Origin: CAYRVX01 sp964642165
GTDB lineage: Bacteria > Planctomycetota > Phycisphaerae > SM23-33
NCBI GenBank assembly: GCA_964642165.1
Contig: CAZXOC010000016.1
Span: 1 to 45,357, forward strand
Direction: 5' to 3'
Length of the DNA stretch: 45,357 nt
Shown here: positions 25,795-34,335 of the stretch, in pieces
Position numbering within the stretch: position 1 is the stretch's first letter
How the letters are laid out: every line of letters begins with the position of its first letter
Made by a program: the position numbers and the translations under genes
The notes under the pieces: generated by a model
The model's database searches: none
What the model was told of the DNA's origin: nothing
Seen by the model: only the letters and a program-made list of their open reading frames with translations

Positions 25795-27084
25795 ATGAGG
25801 AACTCCACCAGAGAAGCCTGGCGCATGCTGGCCGTCACCGTTGCGGTCGGGGCACTGCTGGCGCCGGCTCCCCGTTGTCCGGACCGGGCTCTCGCGGGCG
25901 CGGACGACTTGCGGGCCACGTTGGGCAGCCGGACACGGAAGACGAGCCAACCAGCCAGCGCCAAGACGGATCCGCAACGGGCACTGCTGGACCTGCTGCA
26001 CGTGCGCGAGGCATGGAAGATCACGCGGGGCAGCGAGGAGGTGCTCGTCGGCGTGATCGACAACGGGTTCGATTTCTATCATCCCGCGCTGAAGGGCAAG
26101 CTTGTGCCCGGGTACTACTACCATGGGGGCTATCACTCCGAGTTCTATATCAACATGGCCCACGGAACGATGATGGCCAGCATCATCGTGGCCCGGAAGA
26201 CGGGGGATGAGGGCATGACGGGCCTCGCGCCGGGGTGCAAGGTGCTCACGGCATCCCAGGGAATGATCGAGCACGTGCTCCTCAAGCTCCGAAGCGACTG
26301 GATCAGGGAGCATCCGAACGCGACCCCGGCCGCGTCCCACAAGGCCAGGATGGAACTCATGCGAGAGCATCGCAAGGAGATCGAGCGGTTCGGCAGGGAC
26401 TGGATCCGCTACCAGGTTTCCGGGGCGGCCAAGGCGATTCGGTACCTCGTCGACCACGGCGCGCGAGTCATCAACTTCAGCGGCTGTCTGCAGCGCGAGC
26501 ACTGCCGGTCTGCCAAGCTGTGGGAGGAGCTGGAAGGCGCCTTTGCGTATGCAGCGGGGAAGGACGTGGTCATTGTGCTCTCTGCCGGCAACAGCGGGCG
26601 CCGGACGGAAGGCTACCCGGGCAACGACGATACGGTGATCGTCGCCGGGGCGTCAGACCTGAGTGACCGGCGCTGGGTCTCCGAGATCAAGATTGAGGGC
26701 ATGCGGAGGCCGATCAAGCAGGGCTCGGATTACGGCAAACGGTTGACGGTCATGGCGCCTGCGGAGAACATCCGCGTGTGCGCCCCTCACGCGGCGCGCT
26801 TCTACTCCTGTGACGACGGACCCGCGGGAGAGGCGAAGCAGGAGTTCCAGAGCGCGTACGATGTGCTTCCGAGCGGGGCGACGTCGAGCGCGGCCCCGAT
26901 CGTCAGCTCCCTTGCCGCGCTGGTGTTGAGCGCGCGGCCGGACCTCGGCGCGCGGGATGTCATCTCAATCATCGAGGCCGGCTGCGACGATATCGGCGAG
27001 AAGGGCCGGGACATCTACACGGGCCACGGCCGGGTCAACTTCGCCAAGACGTTGAAGCTGGCCGTGACGTACAGCAAGCAGTGA
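25795..27084 (+). CDS. secreted subtilisin-like serine protease (S8)
   Basis: A 429-residue exported protease with an N-terminal hydrophobic signal (about residues 8-38). The catalytic triad is complete: Asp89 in VIDNGFDFYHP, His123 in AHGTMMASI and Ser364 in GATSSAAPIVSSLAALVL. The oxyanion Asn is in LSAGNSG. A helical insert of about 70 charged residues follows the His region, near residues 160-215, and is not typical of minimal subtilases. GAGGAG precedes ATG 25795 by seven bases. An ECF sigma factor begins 25 bases downstream on the same strand, and a membrane protein overlaps that gene. The three may form one signalling operon in which the protease acts outside the cytoplasmic membrane; this is inference. 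Confidence 0.9.
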   Translation: MRNSTREAWRMLAVTVAVGALLAPAPRCPDRALAGADDLRATLGSRTRKTSQPASAKTDPQRALLDLLHVREAWKITRGSEEVLVGVIDNGFDFYHPALKGKLVPGYYYHGGYHSEFYINMAHGTMMASIIVARKTGDEGMTGLAPGCKVLTASQGMIEHVLLKLRSDWIREHPNATPAASHKARMELMREHRKEIERFGRDWIRYQVSGAAKAIRYLVDHGARVINFSGCLQREHCRSAKLWEELEGAFAYAAGKDVVIVLSAGNSGRRTEGYPGNDDTVIVAGASDLSDRRWVSEIKIEGMRRPIKQGSDYGKRLTVMAPAENIRVCAPHAARFYSCDDGPAGEAKQEFQSAYDVLPSGATSSAAPIVSSLAALVLSARPDLGARDVISIIEAGCDDIGEKGRDIYTGHGRVNFAKTLKLAVTYSKQ

Positions 27085-27109
27085 GCGAGAAGCGGAAGGA
27101 TGAGCCGGC

Positions 27110-27670
27110 TTGGGAACGCGGAAGGATGCCATCTACTGCGAGCTGCTCGTCCTTCGATGCAAGCGGGGACAAGAGTCGGCCTTCGAGGAACTGGTGCGGC
27201 ACTGGGAGAATCGCCTGTTCTACTACGTACGTCGCCTGGTACGGACGGAAGACGAGGCCTGGGACGTATTGCAGCACACGTGGCTGGTGGTCGTGAAGAG
27301 CATCAAATCGCTCAAGGACCCGCGGAAGCTGCCGACCTGGTTGTACCGGATTGCCCGAAACGTCGCGTTCAGCCACTTGCGGGTCAAGTACCGCGAACAG
27401 GCATACCTCGATGAGGCCGGGGACGTTTCGGAGGTCGAGGCAAAGGACGAAGGGCACCCGTTCGAGGACGCCGAGCAGGTCCACCGTGCCCTGGATCAGA
27501 TATCGCTGGCGCACAAGGAGGCCCTGACGCTCTTTCTCCTGGAAGATCTCTCCATGGACCAGATGGCCGAGGTGCTGAGCATTCCGCTTGGGACCGTGAA
27601 GTCGCGGCTCCATCACGCCAAACGTGCGCTCCGGGCCGTCCTGGAGCAGGAGGGGGCCGACCGTGCGTAG
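27110..27670 (+). CDS. ECF-type RNA polymerase sigma factor
   Basis: A 186-residue group 4 sigma factor. Region 2 runs from ESAFEELVRHWENRLFYYVR through WLYRIARNVAFSHLR and binds core polymerase and the -10 element. Region 4 is DLSMDQMAEVLSIPLGTVKSR, a helix-turn-helix that reads the -35 element. The start is a TTG at 27110, nine bases after AAGGA. The nearby ATG codons at 27100 and 27126 are in other frames. The N terminus VLRCKRGQESAFEEL is typical of planctomycete ECF factors. The last eight bases overlap the GTG of the downstream membrane protein, which is the expected position of an anti-sigma factor. Confidence 0.92.
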   Translation: MGTRKDAIYCELLVLRCKRGQESAFEELVRHWENRLFYYVRRLVRTEDEAWDVLQHTWLVVVKSIKSLKDPRKLPTWLYRIARNVAFSHLRVKYREQAYLDEAGDVSEVEAKDEGHPFEDAEQVHRALDQISLAHKEALTLFLLEDLSMDQMAEVLSIPLGTVKSRLHHAKRALRAVLEQEGADRA

Positions 27671-28262
27671 CCCCGGAAGCCAATTCCGAGACCGCCTGGT
27701 GAACATGGAGCAGGTGACCCCCGCGCTGAGGGAGAAGTACCGGAAGGGGATCAAGGCGATCTTCGAGAAGGAACTGACGGGATTCGGCAGGTTGGCTTGG
27801 ATCGCCACAGGGATCGGCGGCATCGGGTTCCTCGCCGTATTCGGGACGGCGGCGGTCCTGGCGCCTGGGGAATTCCCGTTGATCGGACGGCTGATGTTCG
27901 TGGCCGGGGCGGCGTTCGGCCTCGCATGGGCCGTTCTGTCCGCGCTGATCGTCAAGCGGGGGTCCTACCACCGCATCTCGCACTCGAGAGCTGCGGCCGG
28001 GCTGGGGTGGAGCGTCGCCATAGTCTGCGCGATCGGCGCCCTCCTCCTGTCAAACGAGTACCCCGACAGCATCGTCGGCGTGAAGATGATATGCGTCAGC
28101 CTGGTCTTCCTTGTCCCGGCAGCGATGTTCATGCTTCGGTCGCGGATTCAGGAGTCGGAACTGAGGACGCGCGAGAAGCTGCTGGACATCGAGCTTCGCC
28201 TGGCGGAGTTGGCGGAGAAGCTGGAGGACAGCGGAGGAGAGCAAGGGCGCGGGGGCGGTTGA
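27663..28262 (+). CDS. membrane protein, candidate anti-sigma factor
   Basis: A 199-residue protein with a cytoplasmic N-terminal segment of about 35 charged residues and four hydrophobic spans. The spans begin at WIATGIGGIGFLAVFG, LMFVAGAAFGLAWAVLS, GWSVAIVCAIGALLL and MICVSLVFLVPAAMF. A charged C-terminal helix (ELRTREKLLDIELRLAELAE) could form a coiled coil. The GTG start at 27663 overlaps the sigma-factor stop, and AGGAGG lies upstream within the sigma gene. No zinc-finger anti-sigma motif (HxxxCxxC) is visible. The anti-sigma role therefore rests on position and topology only. Confidence 0.75.
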   Translation: MRSPGSQFRDRLVNMEQVTPALREKYRKGIKAIFEKELTGFGRLAWIATGIGGIGFLAVFGTAAVLAPGEFPLIGRLMFVAGAAFGLAWAVLSALIVKRGSYHRISHSRAAAGLGWSVAIVCAIGALLLSNEYPDSIVGVKMICVSLVFLVPAAMFMLRSRIQESELRTREKLLDIELRLAELAEKLEDSGGEQGRGGG

Positions 28263-28353
28263 CGTCCGACATTTCATAACGGGCGCAAGACGCGTTTTCA
28301 GCTAAGGTTATCGGCACACTGGCCGACCCGCGAGACCGAGATCGCGCCGGCGG

Positions 28354-30585
28354 CTATCGGCCCTTGGGGGCGGCGGGCTTGCGGGCGAGCTCGATGTCCT
28401 TCCGGACGTCCGACAGCAAGGCGTTCCAGTCCATGCGGCGGGTGCGGGCCAGGAGCTGGGGGCGGTAGAGGCGCGTTGCCGCGGCGGCGTAGGCCTGCCA
28501 GTGCTCGGCGGCGGCCTCGAGGTGCCGGACGGCGGCGGCGCGGCGCCGGGCGTCGCCGGACGTGCGGGACGCATGCAACTCCAAAGCTCCCAGGATCTTG
28601 ACGCCGTAGTAGCGGCCGAGGTGACCCATGGCCTCGATGTCGGCGAGGGTCTCGCTCAGCTCCGTGTCGGCGTCCTTCGCGCCGGCGCGCAGCTTGGTGA
28701 CGAGCTTCCGGGACTGGTCGGCCCAGCGGCGCAGGTTGGCCGCGACGCGGGTCGGGGCGATGCCATCCGGTTCGCGGCCGGCGAGCTCGGCCCGGACGTA
28801 GTCGGGGATCGAGACGATGCCGCTGGCCTCCATGGGGGCCGTCTGGATGAAGTCCTCGACGGTGTGGAAGCCCTTGCGGTGGTCGAGGCAGCCCTCGGGC
28901 GCCCACATGAAGTCCCAGTCGCGCCAGTGGAAGCGGTTGACCAGCGGGATGATCCGGGAGGCTTGCTGCCAGGCGTCGTAGAGCGCCGCGGCGTCGGCCT
29001 GCGGGAATCGATCGGCCAGGACCTTCTCGAACAGCGCCCGGCCGAGCGTGGGCTCGTAGCCCAGTCGTCCCCACAACATGAAGGCATACCAGTGCTTGCG
29101 GATCTCCATCCGCCCGCGGCGCTTCGGGTCGGCGTCGCTGTGGGTTCGGCCCCAGACGTAGCCGTCGGAGCCCATGTGGTAGCCGGCGGTCAGCTCGGCG
29201 GGCGGCAGGTTGGCGAGGAACTCGCGGACGTAGTCGGGGTCGCCCCAGCGGAAGTGGAAGATGTCGTCGTTGCGCAGGTTCCACCAGCAGCGAAGCTTAT
29301 GGGCCTTGAGCTCGCGGCACAGGCCGTCGGCGAACGGCACCTTGGGCGAAGAGTACATGTGCGCCCGGGCGTACTTGAAGCCGAGGTCCAGGTCGCCGCC
29401 GTACCGGGAGGCGAAGTCCTCCGCGATCGGGCGGACGCTGCTCTGGTGGCAGCGGTGAAGGAACCGGACCCTGCGACCGGGCTGCGCCTTCCTGGCGTCC
29501 AGAACGCCCTCCCCGTAGGCCTGCCAAAGCCACTTCTCCTTGGCGAACTTGCCCTTGCGGTGCTGCATGCGTTCCCCGGCCGTCACGCCGATGCCCGCCA
29601 GCAGCGGGTAGGTCTTGATCGTCTCCCGGACGCACTCGCGGACGTAAGCGATGGTCTTGGGGTTGGTCTGGGTCGGCGTGATGCCGTACTTGCCCGTCGC
29701 CCCGTCGGTGTGGACGTTCCAGGTGATCCAGTAGATGTCGATGCCGCGACGGCGGGCGTGCTCCATCACGCCCCGCCAGAAGGCGATCTTCTCGTCGATG
29801 GTCATCTTCCGGACGACGCGGAGGTTCTCCGGGCGGCAGTACTTCTCGTCGCGCCACTCGCGGTGCGTGCGGTGGTCCGGCGGGACCTTCGTCACGCAGA
29901 CGTCGTCCAGGGCCACGTCCGGGTAGTCCGGGCACTTGACGATCGACGGGAACGGGTGCGGGTTCCACAGGGTCAGCGTGTTGTAGTGGTGGCGGGCCAG
30001 GTCGTCCAGGAACTCGCGCCAGAAGGCAGCGTCCCACATGTGGACGATGTTGGCCTGGGCGGCGTCGCCCGTGTCGTCGTAGCTGGGCGTGCGGGCGTCC
30101 AGCGGAATGTTGAACTTGATGCCGCGCCGCGGGATCGCCGGGCGTGCGGCCGTGTCCTCCACGCCGCCCAGGCCGTCCAGGCGGATCATCTCCGCCAGAC
30201 GCAGCCCGCCGTACATCGTGCCCGAGAGGTCCGCCCCGACGACCCAGTACGTCGACCCGCCCGCGCGGCGGAGGATGTATCCCTGGGCCGGAAGGTCGCC
30301 CGGCGCGGGCCGGCGCGCCTCGCGCAGGATCCCGGCCGCCACGGCGTCGCTCTTCCGGGCCAGCACGATGCGAGTGCCCCGGGCGGGCGATTCGAACTGG
30401 GCGAGGGACTTCTCGACGGCGGTGCGGCCGCGCTTTGCCAACGCGCGGCGGATCTCCCCGGCGGCGAACACGGCCGCCCCGGCGTCGGGGTCGCGGTGGA
30501 TGACGAGGCGCCCGCCGGCGTCGCTTCCGGAGCCGGAGGCCAGCGCGCCGGACAGGGCCACGACGGTGAGGTGGACGGGGGCCAT
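28354..30585 (-). CDS. secreted protein with GH67 N-terminal-like domain and barrel
   Basis: A 743-residue exported protein with a signal peptide of about 20 residues. Residues 25-130 (RLVIHRDPDAGAAVFAAGEI onwards) resemble the N-terminal alpha/beta domain found before GH67, GH20 and GH84 barrels. A TIM-barrel-like region follows, with FWREFLDDLARHHYNTLTLW, DIYWITWNVHTDG and GIGVTAGERMQHR. The Glu in TAGERM is a candidate catalytic residue. The last 200 residues are helical. The architecture fits an alpha-glucuronidase-like or related exo-glycosidase, but I cannot assign a family. ATG 30585 is preferred because GAGGAG precedes it and a signal peptide follows. It is divergent from the hydrogenase operon. 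Confidence 0.7.
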   Translation of the reverse strand: MAPVHLTVVALSGALASGSGSDAGGRLVIHRDPDAGAAVFAAGEIRRALAKRGRTAVEKSLAQFESPARGTRIVLARKSDAVAAGILREARRPAPGDLPAQGYILRRAGGSTYWVVGADLSGTMYGGLRLAEMIRLDGLGGVEDTAARPAIPRRGIKFNIPLDARTPSYDDTGDAAQANIVHMWDAAFWREFLDDLARHHYNTLTLWNPHPFPSIVKCPDYPDVALDDVCVTKVPPDHRTHREWRDEKYCRPENLRVVRKMTIDEKIAFWRGVMEHARRRGIDIYWITWNVHTDGATGKYGITPTQTNPKTIAYVRECVRETIKTYPLLAGIGVTAGERMQHRKGKFAKEKWLWQAYGEGVLDARKAQPGRRVRFLHRCHQSSVRPIAEDFASRYGGDLDLGFKYARAHMYSSPKVPFADGLCRELKAHKLRCWWNLRNDDIFHFRWGDPDYVREFLANLPPAELTAGYHMGSDGYVWGRTHSDADPKRRGRMEIRKHWYAFMLWGRLGYEPTLGRALFEKVLADRFPQADAAALYDAWQQASRIIPLVNRFHWRDWDFMWAPEGCLDHRKGFHTVEDFIQTAPMEASGIVSIPDYVRAELAGREPDGIAPTRVAANLRRWADQSRKLVTKLRAGAKDADTELSETLADIEAMGHLGRYYGVKILGALELHASRTSGDARRRAAAVRHLEAAAEHWQAYAAAATRLYRPQLLARTRRMDWNALLSDVRKDIELARKPAAPKGR

Positions 30586-30949
30586 GACGATCTCCTCTGC
30601 GGACGGGTGGTGCGTCACCACCTTACCGGATCGCCCGGCGAAGGCAACCGTCTGTCTCGCCGGCGGCTGAGCCGGATCTCGCATTGGGGCCATCGGCATC
30701 GGCCCCCCGCGGCCGGCGGGGTCGGCGGACGTGCTCCCGGCGCCGGCAGGGCTCGCGGTCCGGCAAGAAGGCCGCGCGGGCGGGCCGGGGGACGATTCCT
30801 GACACAAAGCTCGCGAATAGAGAGGCTTGGAGCGTCATCCGTCGGCGGGGCCTCCCCGCGCGCGGGGCGGGGGTCCTCCGGGGCGATCCCGTCGGCAAAA
30901 AAGCCCAGGTTTTCCCCGGTTTGTGTTCCGGACTGCCCGGCAGATTTGC
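30586..30949. other. intergenic region between divergent GH67-like and hox genes
   Basis: No supported gene. It should contain the minus-strand promoter of the GH67-like gene. The right part becomes richer in A and T from about 30890, leading into the hydrogenase promoter region. Confidence 0.5.
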
Positions 30950-30955
30950 TATAAC
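30950..30955 (+). promoter_or_regulatory. possible -10 element of the hydrogenase operon
   Basis: TATAAC at 30950-30955 matches five of six -10 positions and lies in a locally A/T-rich stretch. The best -35 (TTCCGG at 30926-30931, 18-base spacer) is poor, so an activator may be needed. Transcription would begin near 30962, giving a leader of about 190 bases. Confidence 0.4.
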
Positions 30956-31036
30956 CGAAGGGACAGAGGATAGTGAAAAAAATCACAGTGATGTCGGGCC
31001 GTACTGCCACCCAGCGGGTTGGATAGACTGCTTCTT

Positions 31037-31072
31037 GCCGGGCGTGCTCTATGGAGGGCATCCCGGCCTTTT
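31037..31072 (+). terminator. terminator-like hairpin in the hydrogenase leader
   Basis: GCCGGG (31037-31042) pairs with CCCGGC (31062-31067), with an inner TGC/GCA extension, and is followed by CTTTTCTGTT. The element lies between the putative -10 at 30950 and the hoxF start at 31155. It could end an upstream transcript or act as an attenuator for the operon. A smaller GTGA/TCAC hairpin with an A-rich loop occurs earlier in the leader. Confidence 0.5.
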
Positions 31073-31154
31073 CTGTTAATCTGCCGCAGGTGGGGTCGTT
31101 TGGACGGCCCGGTCGGCTCGGTTCGGCCGGCCCCAGCGAGAGTCGAGGAAACGG

Positions 31155-32990
31155 ATGAGCGAGCAAGCGGACAACCTGGAACAGGCCGTCAGGGAGATCT
31201 GCGAGTCCTACGGCAGCGACCGCGGGCGCCTGGTGGACATCGTCCGGGGCGTGCAGTCGAGGTTTGGCTGCGTCGCCGGCGAGGCGCTGGACCTGATCGC
31301 GGCGCAGGTGGGCGTGCACCGCGTGGAGGTCGAGAGCGTGGTGTCGTTCTACGCCTTCCTGTCCGAGTGCCCGAAGGGCCAGATCGTCATTCGCGTCAGC
31401 GGCTGCGTGCCCTGCCGGATGAACGGCGCCGAGCGCGTGGCGAAGGCCTTCGCCGAGGAGCTGGGCCTGGCGATGGGCCAGACCACGCCGGACGGGCGGA
31501 TCACGCTGGAGTGGACCTCGTGCATCGGCATGTGCGACCAGGCCCCGGCGGTGCTGATCAACGACGAGGTCTTCAGCTACGTCTCGAGCGACCGGGCGCG
31601 GCGGATCGTCCAGGCGCTGCGGGCGCAGGACTCGCCGGCGCCGGCGAAGCTCGTGCACGACCTCGGCGACGGCAACAACGCCAGCGACCTCGTCCGGTCG
31701 ATGGTGCACAACAACCTCCGGCGCGCCGGGTCGGTGATCTTCGCGCCGTCGTCGGCGGGCGAGTCGCTGCGCAAGGCGCTGTCGATGACGCCGCAGGAGG
31801 TGATCCGCGAGATCAAGACGGCGCGGCTTCGGGGCCGGGGCGGCGCGGGCTTCCCCACCGGCATGAAGTGGGACTTCACCCGCCAGGCCGACGGCGCCCC
31901 CAAGTACGTCATCTGCAACGCCGACGAGGGCGAGCCGGGCACGTTCAAGGACCGCGTGATCCTCACCGAGCAGGCGGAATCGTGCTTCGAGGGCATGACC
32001 ATCGCCGGCTACGCCATCGGGGGCGAGGCCGGCCTCCTCTACCTCCGCGCCGAGTACGCCTACCTCCTCCGCCACCTCGAGGCCGCGCTGAAGCGTCGCC
32101 GCGAGGCGGGGCTGCTGGGCGCCGACGCCGGCGGCAAGGAGGGCTTCCGCTTCGATATCCGCATCCAGATGGGCGCCGGGGCCTACGTCTGCGGCGAGGA
32201 GACGGCGCTGATCAGCTCGTGCGAGGGGCTTCGGGGCGACCCGAAGAACCGCCCGCCGTTCCCCGCCCAGAAGGGCTACCGGGGCCAGCCGACCACCGTC
32301 AACAACGTCGAGACGTTCTGCTGCGTGACGCGGATCCTGGAGATGGGCTCGGGCTGGTTCGCCCAGATCGGCTCGCAGGGCTCACCCGGCACGAAGCTGC
32401 TGAGCGTCTCGGGCGACTGCCTTCGCCCCGGCGTCTACGAGCTGCCGTTCGGCGCGAAGCTCTCGGAGGTCCTCTCGCTGGTCGGGGCGGAGGACGCCAT
32501 CGCCGTCCAGGTCGGCGGGCCCAGCGGGCGGATGGTCGGCCCGAAGGACTTCGAGCGAACGGTCTGCTACGACGACCTGGCCACGGGCGGCTCCGTGATC
32601 GTCTTCGGGCCCCACCGCGACCTGCTGGACGCCGTCTCGCGGTTCATGGCGTTCTTCGTCGAGGAGAGCTGCGGCTACTGCACGCCGTGCCGGGTGGGCA
32701 ACGTGCTGCTGAAGGAACGCCTGGACCGGATCATCGCCGGCCGGGGCGCGCCGGAGGACCTGGACTACCTCCGGCAACTCGGCAAGGTGGTCAAGACGGC
32801 CAGCCGCTGCGGGCTCGGGCAGACCTCGCCCAACCCGATCCTGACGACGCTGGAGAACTTCCGCGAGCTGTACGAGGCGAAGGTGACCGAGGAGTCCGAC
32901 GGGCTGCACCGGTCCTTCGACCTGGCAGCCGCCCTGAGCGATGCCGAGTCCCTCGCCGGGCGCAAGAGCGTGCACGCCGAGCGGGCCTAA
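31155..32990 (+). CDS. hoxF: NAD-linked [NiFe]-hydrogenase diaphorase subunit HoxF (HoxE-HoxF type)
   Basis: A 611-residue diaphorase subunit that exchanges electrons with NAD(H). The N-terminal 180 residues are NuoE-like and the rest is NuoF-like, as in the about 600-residue HoxF of Ralstonia-type soluble hydrogenases. The FMN/NADH site shows GRGGAGFPTGMKW, CNADEGEPGTFKDR and GAGAYVCGEETALISSCEG. The 4Fe-4S ligands are in ESCGYCTPCRVGN and the later SRCGLGQTS. In the NuoE-like part the second Cys pair is normal (Cys123, Cys127). The first pair is CVPC (Cys84, Cys87), where homologues have two Cys five positions apart; the usual first ligand is Ser82. GAGGAAACGG precedes ATG 31155. It is the first of six tightly packed genes. 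Confidence 0.95.
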   Translation: MSEQADNLEQAVREICESYGSDRGRLVDIVRGVQSRFGCVAGEALDLIAAQVGVHRVEVESVVSFYAFLSECPKGQIVIRVSGCVPCRMNGAERVAKAFAEELGLAMGQTTPDGRITLEWTSCIGMCDQAPAVLINDEVFSYVSSDRARRIVQALRAQDSPAPAKLVHDLGDGNNASDLVRSMVHNNLRRAGSVIFAPSSAGESLRKALSMTPQEVIREIKTARLRGRGGAGFPTGMKWDFTRQADGAPKYVICNADEGEPGTFKDRVILTEQAESCFEGMTIAGYAIGGEAGLLYLRAEYAYLLRHLEAALKRRREAGLLGADAGGKEGFRFDIRIQMGAGAYVCGEETALISSCEGLRGDPKNRPPFPAQKGYRGQPTTVNNVETFCCVTRILEMGSGWFAQIGSQGSPGTKLLSVSGDCLRPGVYELPFGAKLSEVLSLVGAEDAIAVQVGGPSGRMVGPKDFERTVCYDDLATGGSVIVFGPHRDLLDAVSRFMAFFVEESCGYCTPCRVGNVLLKERLDRIIAGRGAPEDLDYLRQLGKVVKTASRCGLGQTSPNPILTTLENFRELYEAKVTEESDGLHRSFDLAAALSDAESLAGRKSVHAERA

Positions 32991-33008
32991 CATGGGAAGA
33001 CGACTTCG

Positions 33009-33746
33009 ATGAGCGACAACGACCAGACGATTGCGTTCACGATCGACGGCGTCGAGGTGCAGGGCAAGCCCGGCCAGACGATCATGGAAGCCGCCGACGA
33101 GGCGGGCATCTACGTGCCGCGCCTGTGCGCGAAGGACGGGCTCTGCGCGTTCGGCTCGTGCCGGGTCTGCACGGTGATGGCCAACGGGCGTCCGCAGTCG
33201 GCGTGCACCCAGCCCATCGCCGAGGGGATGGTCGTCGAGAACGACAGCGAGACGATCCGCGAGATCCGCAGGAACATCATCGAGATGCTCTTCGTGGAGG
33301 GCAACCACTTCTGCATGTTCTGCGAGAAGAGCGGCCTCTGCGAGCTCCAGGCGCTGGCCTACCGGTTCGGGATCACCGCCCCGAGGCATCCCTACCTGTT
33401 CCCCGACCGGGACGTGGACGCCTCGCACCCGGACATCTTCCTCGACCGCAACCGGTGCATCCTGTGCGGGCGGTGCGTCCGCGCCAGCCGCGACCTCGAC
33501 GGCAAGCACGTCTTCGAGTTCGTCGGGCGCAGCAAGGACCGGCGGATCGCCGTCAACGCCGAGGCGCGTCTGGCCGACACGGACATGGACGTCACCGACC
33601 AGGCCGTCGACATCTGCCCCGTCGGCGCGATCCTCCGGAAGCGCGTCGGCTACGCCGTGCCGATCGGCGAGCGGCTCTACGACCACGAGCCCATCGGCTC
33701 GGACATCGAGGCCCGCCGGGCCGACACGAGCGTCCAGAGCGAGTAA
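33009..33746 (+). CDS. hoxU: hydrogenase diaphorase subunit HoxU
   Basis: A 245-residue iron-sulfur protein that wires HoxF to the hydrogenase dimer. The N-terminal ferredoxin-like 2Fe-2S domain has Cys ligands in RLCAKDGLCAFGSCRVCTV and the later SACTQP. The NuoG-type 4Fe-4S motif is HFCMFCEKSGLCELQ. A further cluster is bound by RCILCGRCVRAS with CPVGA. Length and order fit HoxU of group 3d enzymes. The C-terminal 35 residues (after YAVPIGERLYDHEPIG) are an acidic tail. It starts 18 bases after hoxF. Confidence 0.95.
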   Translation: MSDNDQTIAFTIDGVEVQGKPGQTIMEAADEAGIYVPRLCAKDGLCAFGSCRVCTVMANGRPQSACTQPIAEGMVVENDSETIREIRRNIIEMLFVEGNHFCMFCEKSGLCELQALAYRFGITAPRHPYLFPDRDVDASHPDIFLDRNRCILCGRCVRASRDLDGKHVFEFVGRSKDRRIAVNAEARLADTDMDVTDQAVDICPVGAILRKRVGYAVPIGERLYDHEPIGSDIEARRADTSVQSE

Positions 33747-33759
33747 GAGGACTGCCACC

Positions 33760-34305
33760 ATGGCGAAACCGAAAGTTGCGACCGCGTCCCTGGCCGGGTG
33801 CTTCGGGTGCCACATGTCCCTCCTGGACATCGACGAGCGCATCCTGGAGCTGATCGAGCTGGTCGACTTCGACAAGTCGCCCATCGACGACATCAAGGAG
33901 TTCACCGGGCGCTGCGCCGTCGGCCTCGTCGAGGGCGGCTGCGCCAACGAGGAGAACGTGCACGTCCTCCAGGAATTCCGCAAGCACTGCGACGTCCTCA
34001 TCGCGCTGGGCGACTGCGCGACCATGGGGGGCATCCCCGCCATGCGGAACAACATCCCGCTGAAGGAGTGCCTCGAGGAGGCCTACCTGCACGGCCCGAG
34101 CGTCCACAACCCCACCGGCCTGGTCCCCGGCGACCCGGAGATCCCGCTGTGTCTCCACCGGGTCTACCCCGTGCAGGAGGTGGTGAAGATCGACTACTTC
34201 CTGCCGGGCTGCCCGCCGCCCGCGGAGACGATCTGGAAGGCCCTGACGGCCCTGCTGAGCGACGAACCCCTTGCGCTGCCCTACGAGCTGATCAAGTACG
34301 ACTGA
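33760..34305 (+). CDS. hoxY: [NiFe]-hydrogenase small subunit HoxY
   Basis: A 181-residue small subunit carrying the proximal 4Fe-4S cluster. Cys ligands are seen in LAGCFGCHMSLLD, GDCATMGGIPAMRN and LPGCPPPAETIWKAL. EGGCANEENV is another conserved segment. There is no signal peptide, as expected for a cytoplasmic group 3d enzyme. AGAGGA lies upstream of ATG 33760, 13 bases after hoxU. Confidence 0.95.
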   Translation: MAKPKVATASLAGCFGCHMSLLDIDERILELIELVDFDKSPIDDIKEFTGRCAVGLVEGGCANEENVHVLQEFRKHCDVLIALGDCATMGGIPAMRNNIPLKECLEEAYLHGPSVHNPTGLVPGDPEIPLCLHRVYPVQEVVKIDYFLPGCPPPAETIWKALTALLSDEPLALPYELIKYD

Positions 34306-34335
34306 TCCCTGCCAGGTTGGGAGGTCCGTGAGACG

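Noticed and set aside
30930..30952. Possible sigma-54 promoter before hoxF
   Set aside because: A GG and a GC are present near CGGCAGATTTGCT, but only seven bases separate them, where sigma-54 promoters need ten.
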